Source: Treponema sp. (GTDB lineage: Bacteria > Spirochaetota > Spirochaetia > Treponematales > Breznakiellaceae). From it: 10,000 nucleotides of DNA. Positions 1 to 7,271 of the stretch are shown here, one piece after another; position 1 is the stretch's first letter, and the number at the start of each line of letters is the position of its first letter. The DNA is taken from assembly GCA_020216655.1 (NCBI GenBank), contig JAIWNU010000105.1:1-10000 (forward strand), given 5' to 3'. A program made the translations under genes and the position numbers. Under the pieces are notes generated by a model. That model made no database searches, was not told where the DNA came from, and saw only the letters and a program-made list of their open reading frames with translations.

Positions 1-254
1 TAGACCTCCTCGCAGTGGCGGACCGGTTTCTTGAATTGCTCGAGCTATACCAGCCACCTGAGTATTTTGAAAGCCGCTCGAAAAAGTTTTTCCTGTATTT
101 CTGTGAAAACCTAACCTGGGCTCACCATGTGAGGACCCTATTGGGGAGAGAAACCGAAAGACGGGGTATGATGCGGGTTTTGGAAAACTATTTTGCCCAG
201 GAAAGTCAGGACCGCCATGTAAGTATTCCGGGGCCAAGCTCCACGGTACCATGA
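1..254 (+). CDS. C-terminal fragment, probable tRNA-dihydrouridine synthase (5' end outside window)
   Basis: An open frame enters from the left edge (codons begin at position 3) and ends at a TGA at 252-254, giving about 83 visible residues. A GTG at 15 could serve as a start, but there is no convincing ribosome site before it and the frame stays open to the edge, so this is read as the tail of a longer gene. The visible part resembles the helical C-terminal domain of Dus enzymes: a leucine-rich helix followed by a Tyr-x-Pro turn, an Arg-x-Lys-Lys segment leading into an aromatic helix, and a closing Leu-Glu-Asn-Tyr-Phe resembling Leu-Glu-Ala-Tyr-Phe near the end of E. coli DusB. Dus enzymes use FMN and NADPH to reduce uridine in tRNA; the FMN barrel would lie upstream and is not visible. 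The last 12 or so residues are probably an unstructured tail. Function is tentative. Confidence 0.6.
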   Translation, partial: DLLAVADRFLELLELYQPPEYFESRSKKFFLYFCENLTWAHHVRTLLGRETERRGMMRVLENYFAQESQDRHVSIPGPSSTVP

Positions 255-281
255 AAACCAAGGCCCCGGCATTGCAAATGT

Positions 282-317
282 GCTTATCAAAACAAGCGGT
301 TTTTTTGCTTGCTTGAT
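282..317 (+). terminator. Candidate terminator hairpin between convergent genes
   Basis: Reading rightward, GCTT (282-285) pairs with AAGC (294-297) and is followed by GG and seven T (300-306), a short intrinsic-terminator shape 28 bases after the stop of the + gene. The same AAGC arm can instead pair with sequence beyond the T run: ATCAA-aa-CAAGC (286-297) pairs with GCTTG-c-TTGAT (307-317), leaving the T tract in a 9-base loop. The two folds exclude each other. The first stem is only 4-5 pairs, so termination strength is uncertain. The longer hairpin could also sit at the 3' end of the minus-strand adk transcript, but no T tract follows it on that strand. Confidence 0.4.
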
Positions 318-326
318 GCGGGAAAC

Positions 327-956
327 TTATAGGTGCAGGGCTTTGCGGAAGTTTTCGATAACCTGGTCCACCGCAGGCCTTGCATCTACATCAACAAGGA
401 GCCCCTTTCCCCGATAGTAATCGATAAGGGGCGCTGTCTGGGCCCGGTATACTTCGAGCCTCCTCTGGATTGCATCGCTTTGGTCGTCGTCCCGGGTGTA
501 AAGCTCTCCGCCGCAGAGGTCGCAGCGGCCCTCTGTTTTGGGTTTTGTAAACAGTATATGGTAATTAGCACCGCAGTTTTTGCAAACCCGGCGGCCCGAA
601 AGCCGTTCAATAACCGCCCCATCGGGGATGTCAAAGTTGACAACCCTATCAACCTTAGAGAAGCTGTCCAGCGCATCTGCCTGGGCTATGGTGCGGGGAA
701 AACCATCCAGGATATAGCCCTTTTGGGCATCCTCTGCGGCGAGCCGTTCCCTCACGAGGGCAATGGTTGTTTCGTCATCCACCAGTTTGCCCGCATCGAT
801 AATTTCCTTGACCTTAATGCCAAGGGGTGTCCGGGCGGCAATGGCGGCCCGGAAAATAGCGCCGGTGGATATATGGGGTATCTGCAGAAGTTCTACAGCC
901 TTTGCGGCCAGGGTGCCTTTTCCGGCACCGGGCGGTCCGAGAAAAACTAACTTCAT
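327..956 (-). CDS. adk: Adenylate kinase, zinc-LID type
   Basis: Catalyses ATP + AMP = 2 ADP in the cytoplasm, setting the adenylate balance and providing ADP for nucleotide synthesis. The protein is 209 residues, normal for a long-LID bacterial enzyme. Visible motifs are the P-loop GPPGAGKGT (7-15), the AMP-site Thr31-Gly32 with Arg36, the DGFPRT motif (84-89), and catalytic/LID arginines including Arg123, Arg155 and Arg166. The LID (about 122-158) carries four cysteines, C125, C128, C145 and C148, spaced as in zinc-binding LIDs. Residue 33 is Ala where E. coli has Asp. The ATG at 956 is preferred over the in-frame ATG at 980 because AGGAG lies 7 bases upstream of it and the protein then begins at the conserved Met-Lys-Leu-Val start. 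It is the last gene of the nrdJ-ZIP-adk run, 91 bases after the ZIP gene, with a possible promoter in the gap. Confidence 0.97.
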   Translation of the reverse strand: MKLVFLGPPGAGKGTLAAKAVELLQIPHISTGAIFRAAIAARTPLGIKVKEIIDAGKLVDDETTIALVRERLAAEDAQKGYILDGFPRTIAQADALDSFSKVDRVVNFDIPDGAVIERLSGRRVCKNCGANYHILFTKPKTEGRCDLCGGELYTRDDDQSDAIQRRLEVYRAQTAPLIDYYRGKGLLVDVDARPAVDQVIENFRKALHL

Positions 957-989
957 GGGTTTGCTCCTATTTGCACCCATATTGCACTA

Positions 990-1018
990 ATTATATCGAT
1001 AACGCAAGCCTTGCAGTA
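990..1018 (-). promoter_or_regulatory. Candidate sigma70-type promoter for adk
   Basis: On the minus strand a perfect -10, TATAAT (995-990), is preceded after 17 bases by a weak -35, TACTGC (1018-1013). An 11-base palindrome, GCAAG-C-CTTGC (1004-1014 on +), lies in the spacer and touches the -35. A start site near 983 would give a leader of about 27 bases holding the AGGAG of adk. The -10 is strong, the -35 poor. Confidence 0.42.
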
Positions 1019-1047
1019 GATTTTCCGCCGGATGTTTATCAATCTTA

Positions 1048-1857
1048 TTAGCCAAGGGCTACATCCAGGGCCATCATGACCGCAAAGCCAAGCATAAGGC
1101 CCAGGGTTGCAATATGCTCGTTCCCTTCCCTCCGAGATTCGGGGATGACTTCTTCGGCCACCACATAAATCATGGCTCCGGCCGCAAAGGAGAGGGCATA
1201 GGGGAGTATGGGCTGCATTAACGTGACCAGGGCGGCCCCTGCTACTCCTGCCACAGGTTCAACCACCCCTGAAAGCTGACCGTACCAAAAGGCCTTGCGG
1301 CGGCTGAGGCCGTCTCTCCGTAAGGGGATGGAAACGGCGGCCCCTTCGGGAAAGTTTTGGAGGCCGATACCTAAAGCGAGGGGCACCGCGCCTGCGAGGC
1401 CCGCCGAGGGAATACCCGCCGCGACAGCACCAAAACCGACTCCGACCGCAAGCCCTTCAGGTATGTTGTGGAGGGTGATAGCCAGCACAAGCAGTACGGG
1501 CCGCTGCCAGTTTGTTTTAATACCCTCAGCTTCGCTCCGCTGGTATTCTATATGAAGGTGGGGCAGGATCCGGTCTACAATCCTGAGAAATAGGCCTCCC
1601 ATAAGGAAGCCCACAACGGCGGGTATCCAGGGGGAGCCTCCCATGGCTTCTGAAAGCTCAATGGCCGGCTGGAGCAGGGACCAGAAACTGGCGGCAATCA
1701 TGACGCCCCCGGCAAAGCCGAGCATGGCGTCCAGCACTTTCCGATTTATCGATTTAAAGAAAAAAACTGTGCCCGCACCCAGGGCGGTTACGCCGTAGGT
1801 AAAGAGTGTGGCTACCAAAGCCTGGGGCACGGGTCCTAATGAAGCTAACCATTCCAT
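1048..1857 (-). CDS. ZIP-family divalent metal transporter (GufA/ZupT-like)
   Basis: An inner-membrane protein of 269 residues expected to carry Zn(II), Fe(II), Mn(II) or related ions into the cytoplasm. About eight hydrophobic spans are visible: roughly 12-34, 42-64, 77-97, 121-145, 155-178, 189-210, 215-237 and 250-268. The metal-site motifs of the ZIP family are present: HNIPEG (130-135) in span 4 and QNFPEG (167-172) in span 5, with a Glu-Glu pair (235-236) near span 7. A Gln replacing the usual His in the second motif is typical of the GufA branch. The loop between spans 3 and 4 has only a short His-Leu-His, so it is not a His-rich sensor loop. No clear Shine-Dalgarno precedes the ATG at 1857, but the next Met is residue 45, inside span 2, so this start is kept. 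It lies 53 bases after nrdJ and may be read through from it. The metal cannot be told from sequence. Confidence 0.93.
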   Translation of the reverse strand: MEWLASLGPVPQALVATLFTYGVTALGAGTVFFFKSINRKVLDAMLGFAGGVMIAASFWSLLQPAIELSEAMGGSPWIPAVVGFLMGGLFLRIVDRILPHLHIEYQRSEAEGIKTNWQRPVLLVLAITLHNIPEGLAVGVGFGAVAAGIPSAGLAGAVPLALGIGLQNFPEGAAVSIPLRRDGLSRRKAFWYGQLSGVVEPVAGVAGAALVTLMQPILPYALSFAAGAMIYVVAEEVIPESRREGNEHIATLGLMLGFAVMMALDVALG

Positions 1858-1878
1858 GGGTCAATCATAGGACAGAGC

Positions 1879-1903
1879 GCCCCGGCAGCGCAAGGGCCGG
1901 GGC
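1879..1903 (-). other. Strong GC hairpin in the nrdJ-ZIP gap
   Basis: A perfect 8-pair inverted repeat, GCCCCGGC / GCCGGGGC, with a 9-base loop begins 7 bases after the nrdJ stop codon on the minus strand. No T run follows, so it does not look like a complete intrinsic terminator. It may stabilise the 3' end of nrdJ mRNA, act as a partial attenuator, or mark an mRNA processing point that lowers ZIP expression relative to nrdJ. Confidence 0.5.
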
Positions 1904-1910
1904 TAAGTAA

Positions 1911-4900
1911 TCAGCTGCAGCCGGTGGTGCTACCGCAGGTGTCGCACTTGAGGCAGGTGCCGTTTCTGACCAGGGTAAAGTAGCCGCAGACAGGGCAGGG
2001 GTCCCCCTCGTAGCCCTTGACCCGGGCCTGGGCGATTTTTATGGCCTGCTCTTGCTCCAGTTTTGCCTTGGCGCTCTTTTGTACATCCACGAGCCCCGCA
2101 GCGCCTTTTTCGTCCGCCGAAGCGGCGGCAGGTGTTGATGCAGAAAGCGAACCTGCGGCAGGCAGCGTTCCTGACAGGGCAGGCGCTGCAAGGGACGCTT
2201 CTTCGGTGCTGTCCTGGGATGCTACGCCAGCGGTTTCAATCCGTTCCGCCTGGTGGGGCCGGAAGCCCGCACTGGCCCTGCTGTGGCCGTTGCCGTTATC
2301 CGACTTAGTCCCGGTGGCGATGAGATCTTCGGGCTTTACCTGGGCCAGGTCAGTGCGCCTCAGGTAGCTGATGGCCAGGTCCCGGAAAATATAGTCAATG
2401 ACGCTGGTGGCCATTTTAACATAGTCATGCCCCTGGACCATGCCGTTGGGTTCAAAGCGGCTAAAGGTAAAGGCGTCCACATATTCTTCCAGGGGGACTC
2501 CGTACTGGAGGCCCAATGAAACGGCGATGGCAAAGCTGTTAAGGAGGCTTCGGAAGGCGGCTCCTTCCTTGTGCATGTCAAGGAAAATCTCGCCCAGACT
2601 TCCGTCTTCGTATTCTCCGGTGCGGATAAAGATGGAGTGGCCGCCGATTTTTGCCTTCTGGGTATAACCCGCCCGGCGGTTAGGCAGGGGTTTCCGTACT
2701 CCCCGCAGGTCCCACTTGTTGGTAAGTTTCTTTCCTTCTGGCCCGAGGATTCCTGAGATGCTCTCAGCCTTAGCGGTGCTGCCGCGGGAAGCGCTTCCCC
2801 CATCGGAAGGACCATCCAGGTCTTTTTGCAGGGCGATAAGTGTATCCGCCAGCGGGTCAGTACCGGGCGCAAAGGATGAGAGGGGCTGGGATAGTTTGGA
2901 CCCGTCCCGGTACAGGGCTACGGCCTTGATTGCCCGCCGCCAGGAAAGCATATAGGCCCCTTTGACATCCTCATAGGTAGCGCTGTTGGGCATGTTAATA
3001 GTTTTAGATATGGCGCCGGAAATAAAGGGCTGGGTTGCGGCCATCATTTCGATATGGGCAGTCCAGGAAATAGACCGTTTGCCGTTTTTGCCCGACGGGG
3101 TGGCGGTATCAAAGACTTTAAGGTGTTCCACTTTAAGATTTGGAGACCCTTCCACACCCATGGTGCCGCAGGCATAGGTTTCCGCCGCTTCAATTTCTTC
3201 GGCACTGAAACCCAGGTGTTTTAAGAGGCTGAAGCCCGGCAGGGACCAGGTCGATTCGGGAATTTTCAGGGTCTGTTCCACAAAATCCTTACCGATGATC
3301 CAGGGGCTGAAAATAGATTCCAGCGAGTAGGCACTTTTGACTGCCTCTTCCACTTTTGCAAGAGCATCTTCAGTAAAGCCCTTCTCTTTCAGGGCTGCAA
3401 GGGATACGCCGGGGGCATTCTCAAGGGTCTTGTGCCCCAGAGCATAGGCGATGATTTCATCAATATCTTTTTGATCGTATCCCAGGGCTTTAAGGGCCAG
3501 AGGAACCGATTGATTGATGATTTTAAAGTAGCCTCCGCCGGCAAGTTTTTTGAATTTGACGAGCGCAAAGTCCGGTTCTATACCGGTGGTGTCGCAGTCC
3601 ATGAGGAGCCCGATGGTTCCGGTGGGAGCAATGGCCGTAACCTGGGCATTGCGGAACCCGTATTGGGTTCCCAGTTCCAGTGCCTCGTCCCAGCTTTTCC
3701 GGGCAGCTTCAAGCATGTCCTGCGAACAGGAAGATGCATCGATGCCTACAGGAATGGTGTGGAGCCCTTCGTATTCTTCGGCTTTGGCGTTGTAGGCTGC
3801 CCGGCGGTGGTTCCGGATGACCCTGAGCATGGCTTCCCGGTTTTCTGGATACCGGAGGAAGCTGCCGAATTCCTTAGACATGAGGGCCGATTGTTTATAG
3901 GCTTCCCCAGACAGCATGGCCGAGAGGGCCCCCGCCACCGCGCGGCCTTCTTTGGAGTCGTAGGCAAGTCCCATCACCATGAGGAGGCTTCCCAGGTTGG
4001 CATAGCCGAGGCCCAGAGTCCGGTATTCGTAGGAAAGCTGGGCAATCTGGGGGGAGGGGAATTGGGCCATGACCACCGAAATTTCAAGCACCATGGTCCA
4101 GATCCGGATGGCATGGAGGTAGCCTGGTATGTTGAAGGTCCCCGTTTCAGGGTTATACAGGGTGAGCAGATTGATGGATGCCAGGTTACAGGCCGTATCA
4201 TCCAGGAACATATATTCCGAACAGGGGTTCGAGGCCCGGATTTCACCCCCCGCCGGACAGGTGTGCCAGTCGTTGATGGTGGTGTGGAACTGGAGCCCCG
4301 GGTCGGCACATTGCCAGGCCGAGCGGGCTACCTGGTCCCAGAGCTTACGGGCCTTAATGGTTTTAACCATGTTTTTATCGGTCCGGCCGGTAAGCTGCCA
4401 GTCTGCGTCGTCAAGCACGGCCTGCATAAATGCGTCGGTGACCCGCAGGCTGTTGTTGGATGACTGGCCCGAAACGGTGTTGTATGCCTCATCATCCCAG
4501 GCGGTGGAAAAGACTGCGGGATTAACTGTGTCGTCTCCCTGCTCAAGGCGTCGCAGCAGCTGGTACAGGTAGGTAGCCGGGATCTGGTCCCGCAGGGCGG
4601 CCCGGAGGGCTGCGGCAAGTTCGTGGTTTTTAAGGGCATTAAATCGGTCCTCATCGGGGCCGCGGAAGCTCTGGATTGCCTTCTTTACCCCATCAAGGTG
4701 TTTTTTTATGATGACAGAGCCAGTAGCCATGGATGCTACCTTGTGTTCTTCTTCGGCTTTCCATTCTACATATTTTTCCACATCCGGATGGTCCGCATCC
4801 AGGGTTACCATTTTGGCGGCCCTGCGGGTGGTTCCCCCGGATTTAATTGCCGAAGCAGAGCGGTCTCCGATTTTGAGGAATGAGAGCAGCCCCGACGATA

Positions 4901-5639
4901 CACCCCCTCCGGAAAGCCGTTCGTTGGCCCCACGGATCTTTGAAAAGTTGGAACCCGTACCGGAGCCGTATTTGAAGAGCCGGGCCTCCCGGGTAATAAG
5001 GTCCATAATGCCTCCCTCGTTCACGAGGTCGTCCTCTATGGACAGGATAAAGCACGCGTGGGGCTGGGGCCGCTTGTAGGCGCTGTCGGATTTTTTGAGC
5101 TTTCCCTCAAGGGGATCAAAATAATAGTGTCCCTGGGCGGGGCCATCGATACCGTACACCGCATAGAGACCCGTGTTGAACCACTGGGGACTGTTGGGGG
5201 CTGCCATTTGGTGGGCCAGCATGTAGCACAGTTCATCATAAAAAGCCCTAGCGTCTTCTTCGGTATCAAAATAGTTACTTTGCCGCCCCCAATCCATCCA
5301 GGTATAGGCAAGCCGGTGAAAAACCTGCCGCGCATCGTGTTCGCTTCCGTCCAGGGGAATGCGGTCCCCCGGATCTTCGCTCCCCTTTGATTTTCCTTTT
5401 TGTTTTGGAACCCAGTTTTTCCAGTCCAGAGCTTTATCAGCTGGAACTCCGGCTTTTCTAAAATATTTTTGAGCTATAATATCGGTCGCTATTTGGCTCC
5501 AGAAAGACGGAACGATAACTGTCTCTTCCTGAAAAATAAGACGGCCGTCGGGGTTGCGGATTTCGCTTTTCCGTTTCTCCCAGGTTATGCCCTCATAGGG
5601 GCCCGATTCAGCGGTAGTAAACAGACGGTCAATTTTCAT
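1911..5639 (-). CDS. nrdJ: Adenosylcobalamin-dependent ribonucleotide reductase (class II)
   Basis: Reduces ribonucleotides to deoxyribonucleotides, using coenzyme B12 to make the thiyl radical, so it needs no oxygen or separate radical subunit. At 1242 residues it is the long dimeric form. In order: NSPQWFNTG (149-157); first active-site redox cysteine C196 after Pro-His-Ala; the Gly-rich segment GSGTGSNFS (225-233); Ser/Gly-rich segment near 244-272; N471-P-C473-S-E475, where C473 is the expected thiyl radical site; C484 as redox partner of C196 (11 residues after C473, as in Thermotoga NrdJ); and [20 protein letters not shown] (671-690). A TSCPD-type domain follows at about 990-1095, then an Ala/Ser-rich tether (about 1105-1195) and a Cys-rich tail (C1215, C1218, C1229, C1232, C1235, C1241) expected to re-reduce the active site. 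No N-terminal ATP-cone is apparent. Start: ATG at 5639 with GAGGA 8 bases upstream. First gene of the minus-strand run. Confidence 0.97.
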   Translation of the reverse strand: MKIDRLFTTAESGPYEGITWEKRKSEIRNPDGRLIFQEETVIVPSFWSQIATDIIAQKYFRKAGVPADKALDWKNWVPKQKGKSKGSEDPGDRIPLDGSEHDARQVFHRLAYTWMDWGRQSNYFDTEEDARAFYDELCYMLAHQMAAPNSPQWFNTGLYAVYGIDGPAQGHYYFDPLEGKLKKSDSAYKRPQPHACFILSIEDDLVNEGGIMDLITREARLFKYGSGTGSNFSKIRGANERLSGGGVSSGLLSFLKIGDRSASAIKSGGTTRRAAKMVTLDADHPDVEKYVEWKAEEEHKVASMATGSVIIKKHLDGVKKAIQSFRGPDEDRFNALKNHELAAALRAALRDQIPATYLYQLLRRLEQGDDTVNPAVFSTAWDDEAYNTVSGQSSNNSLRVTDAFMQAVLDDADWQLTGRTDKNMVKTIKARKLWDQVARSAWQCADPGLQFHTTINDWHTCPAGGEIRASNPCSEYMFLDDTACNLASINLLTLYNPETGTFNIPGYLHAIRIWTMVLEISVVMAQFPSPQIAQLSYEYRTLGLGYANLGSLLMVMGLAYDSKEGRAVAGALSAMLSGEAYKQSALMSKEFGSFLRYPENREAMLRVIRNHRRAAYNAKAEEYEGLHTIPVGIDASSCSQDMLEAARKSWDEALELGTQYGFRNAQVTAIAPTGTIGLLMDCDTTGIEPDFALVKFKKLAGGGYFKIINQSVPLALKALGYDQKDIDEIIAYALGHKTLENAPGVSLAALKEKGFTEDALAKVEEAVKSAYSLESIFSPWIIGKDFVEQTLKIPESTWSLPGFSLLKHLGFSAEEIEAAETYACGTMGVEGSPNLKVEHLKVFDTATPSGKNGKRSISWTAHIEMMAATQPFISGAISKTINMPNSATYEDVKGAYMLSWRRAIKAVALYRDGSKLSQPLSSFAPGTDPLADTLIALQKDLDGPSDGGSASRGSTAKAESISGILGPEGKKLTNKWDLRGVRKPLPNRRAGYTQKAKIGGHSIFIRTGEYEDGSLGEIFLDMHKEGAAFRSLLNSFAIAVSLGLQYGVPLEEYVDAFTFSRFEPNGMVQGHDYVKMATSVIDYIFRDLAISYLRRTDLAQVKPEDLIATGTKSDNGNGHSRASAGFRPHQAERIETAGVASQDSTEEASLAAPALSGTLPAAGSLSASTPAAASADEKGAAGLVDVQKSAKAKLEQEQAIKIAQARVKGYEGDPCPVCGYFTLVRNGTCLKCDTCGSTTGCS

Positions 5640-5667
5640 GGGACTCTTCCTCTTTATTGAATCACAT

Positions 5668-5683
5668 ACTATACCGGTAGTGT
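5668..5683. promoter_or_regulatory. Possible second NrdR box (weak)
   Basis: The 16-mer ACTATACCGGTAGTGT matches the published NrdR consensus ACACWATATATWGTGT at 10 of 16 positions; its right half is good and its centre TACCGGTA is a perfect palindrome unlike the usual AT-rich centre. If the left half is shifted two bases outwards (ATACTATA, 5666-5673) it matches 7 of 8, which would make this a box with a centre two bases too long. It lies 33 bases from the stronger box, close to the three-helical-turn spacing usual for NrdR pairs, and would cover the expected nrdJ start site. Confidence 0.45.
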
Positions 5684-5695
5684 TGTTTCTGACTA

Positions 5696-5724
5696 TATAT
5701 ACACTATATGAAGTGGTCTTGCAA
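5696..5724 (-). promoter_or_regulatory. nrdJ promoter
   Basis: On the minus strand TTGCAA (5724-5719) and TATATA (5701-5696) are separated by exactly 17 bases, a sigma70-like arrangement with 4 of 6 matches in each hexamer. A start near 5689 gives a leader of about 50 bases ending in the GAGGA of nrdJ. The leader is far too short to hold a cobalamin riboswitch. Confidence 0.6.
5701..5716. promoter_or_regulatory. NrdR box in the nrdJ promoter
   Basis: ACACTATATGAAGTGG matches the NrdR consensus ACACWATATATWGTGT at 13 of 16 positions, including the whole left half. It lies in the spacer of the nrdJ promoter and touches the -10. NrdR is the ATP/dATP-sensing repressor of ribonucleotide reductase genes in many bacteria; its gene is not in this window. 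Confidence 0.7.
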
Positions 5725-5742
5725 GTTGTTTTTCTGTTTTTG

Positions 5743-5771
5743 TTGTAATATTCAGTTTTTTACCTTACAAT
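5743..5771 (+). promoter_or_regulatory. Candidate promoter for the glycosyltransferase gene
   Basis: TTGTAA (5743-5748) and TACAAT (5766-5771) are 17 bases apart, with 4 of 6 and 5 of 6 matches to the sigma70 consensus. They follow a T-rich stretch (5726-5745). The expected start near 5778 leaves a short leader with AAGGAG at 5781-5786, six bases before the ATG at 5793. Confidence 0.5.
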
Positions 5772-5792
5772 AAAAAGTACAAGGAGCAACCG

Positions 5793-7271
5793 ATGTATAT
5801 AGCCTTACTCCATTATCACCTGCTCCGGGGTGGCGTTTCTTCTGTGATACGTCATCAAGCTGCGCTGCTAAAAAAGGCAGGATACCAGGTCCTGCTGATT
5901 ACCGGAGAAAGCCCCTCTGAAACGGGAGAAATTCCTGTTGCCATCGTCCCGCTCCTTGCCTATGATGTGGTCCGTTCCGAAAGGACAGGAGCATTGCCCT
6001 CCGAAGAAAACCCGCACGCCCTCGCCCAGGGGATTCTCGATGCCATGCAAAAACAATGGGGACGGCCTGCGGACATACTTCATGTACATAATCCGCTTTT
6101 ACGGAAAAACTCTTTGCTCTTGCCTGCCCTTGAAGAGCTCCAAAAAGAGGGGCTGAACCTGCTTTTGCATAACCATGATTTTGCCGAAGATTTCAGGCCC
6201 GATGTGTATACGGCGGATCAGAATTATCCGGCTAATTGCCACTACGGTGTTATTAACCGCAGGGATTACTCGTTTCTCCATCGTTCAGGATTGCAGAAGG
6301 AGGGTCTCCATCTCTTACCCAACGCGGTAGCTCCCTTGCAATGGACACGGGACCTCAAACGACACCGTTTTGTATATCCTGTCCGGGCCATACGGCGCAA
6401 AAACCTGGGCGAAGCCCTGCTCCTGTCCCTTTTTATCCCACAAGGAACCACCGTTGCCGTTACCCTGCCTCCTGCCCCAACCAGTCCCGACCAGCCCTAC
6501 TACCAATTTTGGAAACACTTGGCCCAGGACTTGCATCTCCCGGTAGAATTTGAAGTAGGACTTAAGGAACCGATACAGGATATTATGGGGAGCGCCCAGG
6601 CGGTGCTGACCACATCGGTAAAAGAAGGCTTTGGTTTTTCATTCCTGGAGCCCTGGACGGCGGATGTTCCGGTCATTGGCCGCCGTATTGCCTATATTTG
6701 CACCGATTTTGAACGGGACGGAATTAGCTTTCCCCATATGTATGATTCTCTTGATATCCCCATGGCATACCTGTCGCCGCCCCTGCTTCGCAAAAAACTG
6801 GAACAGGCGCTGGTAGAAACCTATGAAGCATACCATCTTGATCTGGAACCCCATACGCTCAAAACCTTAACGGACGACATTTTTTCCCGGGAAGTCTTCG
6901 ACTTTGGAAAACTGGATGAGGAACTCCAGATGGATATCATCAAAATGGTCGCCTCCAATTCTATCGCCCGTCAGGATATTATTGATGTGAATCCCTTTTT
7001 AGAGACCCTTTGCTGCTGGGATATCGGTGACCATGATGATATTGTACAAACCAACAAGGAACTTGTACTGCTCCACTACAGCATGGAACATGCCCTGAAC
7101 CAACTCCAAATGGCCTATACCAGGGTCACCAGTCTTAAGGTCCAGCATAGGGTATCAAAAACGGTGCTGTTGGATCTATTTTTGGATCCCCTTAAGCTTT
7201 ATCCTGTTGGCATTTCACGGAAAAATACTTCTGGCCTCACTCAGCAATCCAAATGGGAAGCCGGTTCCTGA
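5793..7271 (+). CDS. GT4-like (GT-B fold) glycosyltransferase
   Basis: A 492-residue cytoplasmic protein expected to move a sugar from an activated donor to an unknown acceptor. The N-terminal half has the GT-B opening: a beta strand, then Gly13-Gly14-Val15 and an amphipathic helix, with Asp-Ile-Leu-His-Val-His (94-99) ending a later strand. The C-terminal half has the donor-site features of retaining GT4 enzymes: Arg201-Arg-Lys203-Asn near the phosphate position and the E-x7-E motif with Glu278 and Glu286. About 120 residues after 370 exceed the usual GT4 length of 350-400 and are rich in helix-forming residues, without a match I recognise. No signal peptide or membrane span is seen. AAGGAG lies six bases before the ATG. 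Its stop overlaps the start of the HAD gene, so the two are probably translated together. A glycosyltransferase with a hydrolase could make a compatible solute or glycolipid through a phosphorylated intermediate, but neither substrate nor product can be read from sequence. Confidence 0.82.
   Translation: MYIALLHYHLLRGGVSSVIRHQAALLKKAGYQVLLITGESPSETGEIPVAIVPLLAYDVVRSERTGALPSEENPHALAQGILDAMQKQWGRPADILHVHNPLLRKNSLLLPALEELQKEGLNLLLHNHDFAEDFRPDVYTADQNYPANCHYGVINRRDYSFLHRSGLQKEGLHLLPNAVAPLQWTRDLKRHRFVYPVRAIRRKNLGEALLLSLFIPQGTTVAVTLPPAPTSPDQPYYQFWKHLAQDLHLPVEFEVGLKEPIQDIMGSAQAVLTTSVKEGFGFSFLEPWTADVPVIGRRIAYICTDFERDGISFPHMYDSLDIPMAYLSPPLLRKKLEQALVETYEAYHLDLEPHTLKTLTDDIFSREVFDFGKLDEELQMDIIKMVASNSIARQDIIDVNPFLETLCCWDIGDHDDIVQTNKELVLLHYSMEHALNQLQMAYTRVTSLKVQHRVSKTVLLDLFLDPLKLYPVGISRKNTSGLTQQSKWEAGS

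Noticed and set aside
333..950. 205-codon open frame on the + strand
   Set aside because: Antisense to adk, which carries all adenylate kinase motifs and an ideal ribosome site; the + frame shows no recognisable domain.
954..980. Earlier ATG at 980 as the adk start
   Set aside because: It would place the AGGAG ribosome site inside the coding region and add eight residues absent from the family.
3432..4463. 343-codon open frame on the + strand
   Set aside because: It lies wholly antisense to the catalytic core of nrdJ, whose motifs are intact; its product is Gly/Pro/Arg-rich without family features. It is a shadow frame.
5690..5705. Third NrdR-like 16-mer over the nrdJ -10
   Set aside because: It matches 11 of 16, but mostly through the alternating TATATA, and the right-half GTG is missing; the overlapping 5701-5716 site is better.
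5640..5792. Cobalamin riboswitch upstream of nrdJ
   Set aside because: Expected because the enzyme uses B12, but the predicted leader is only about 50 bases and no B12-box-like sequence is seen; the NrdR-box explanation fits better.
7253..7271. Earlier ATG at 7253 as the HAD start
   Set aside because: No ribosome site precedes it, while the ATG at 7271 overlaps the upstream stop as TGATG with a purine-rich site at suitable distance.
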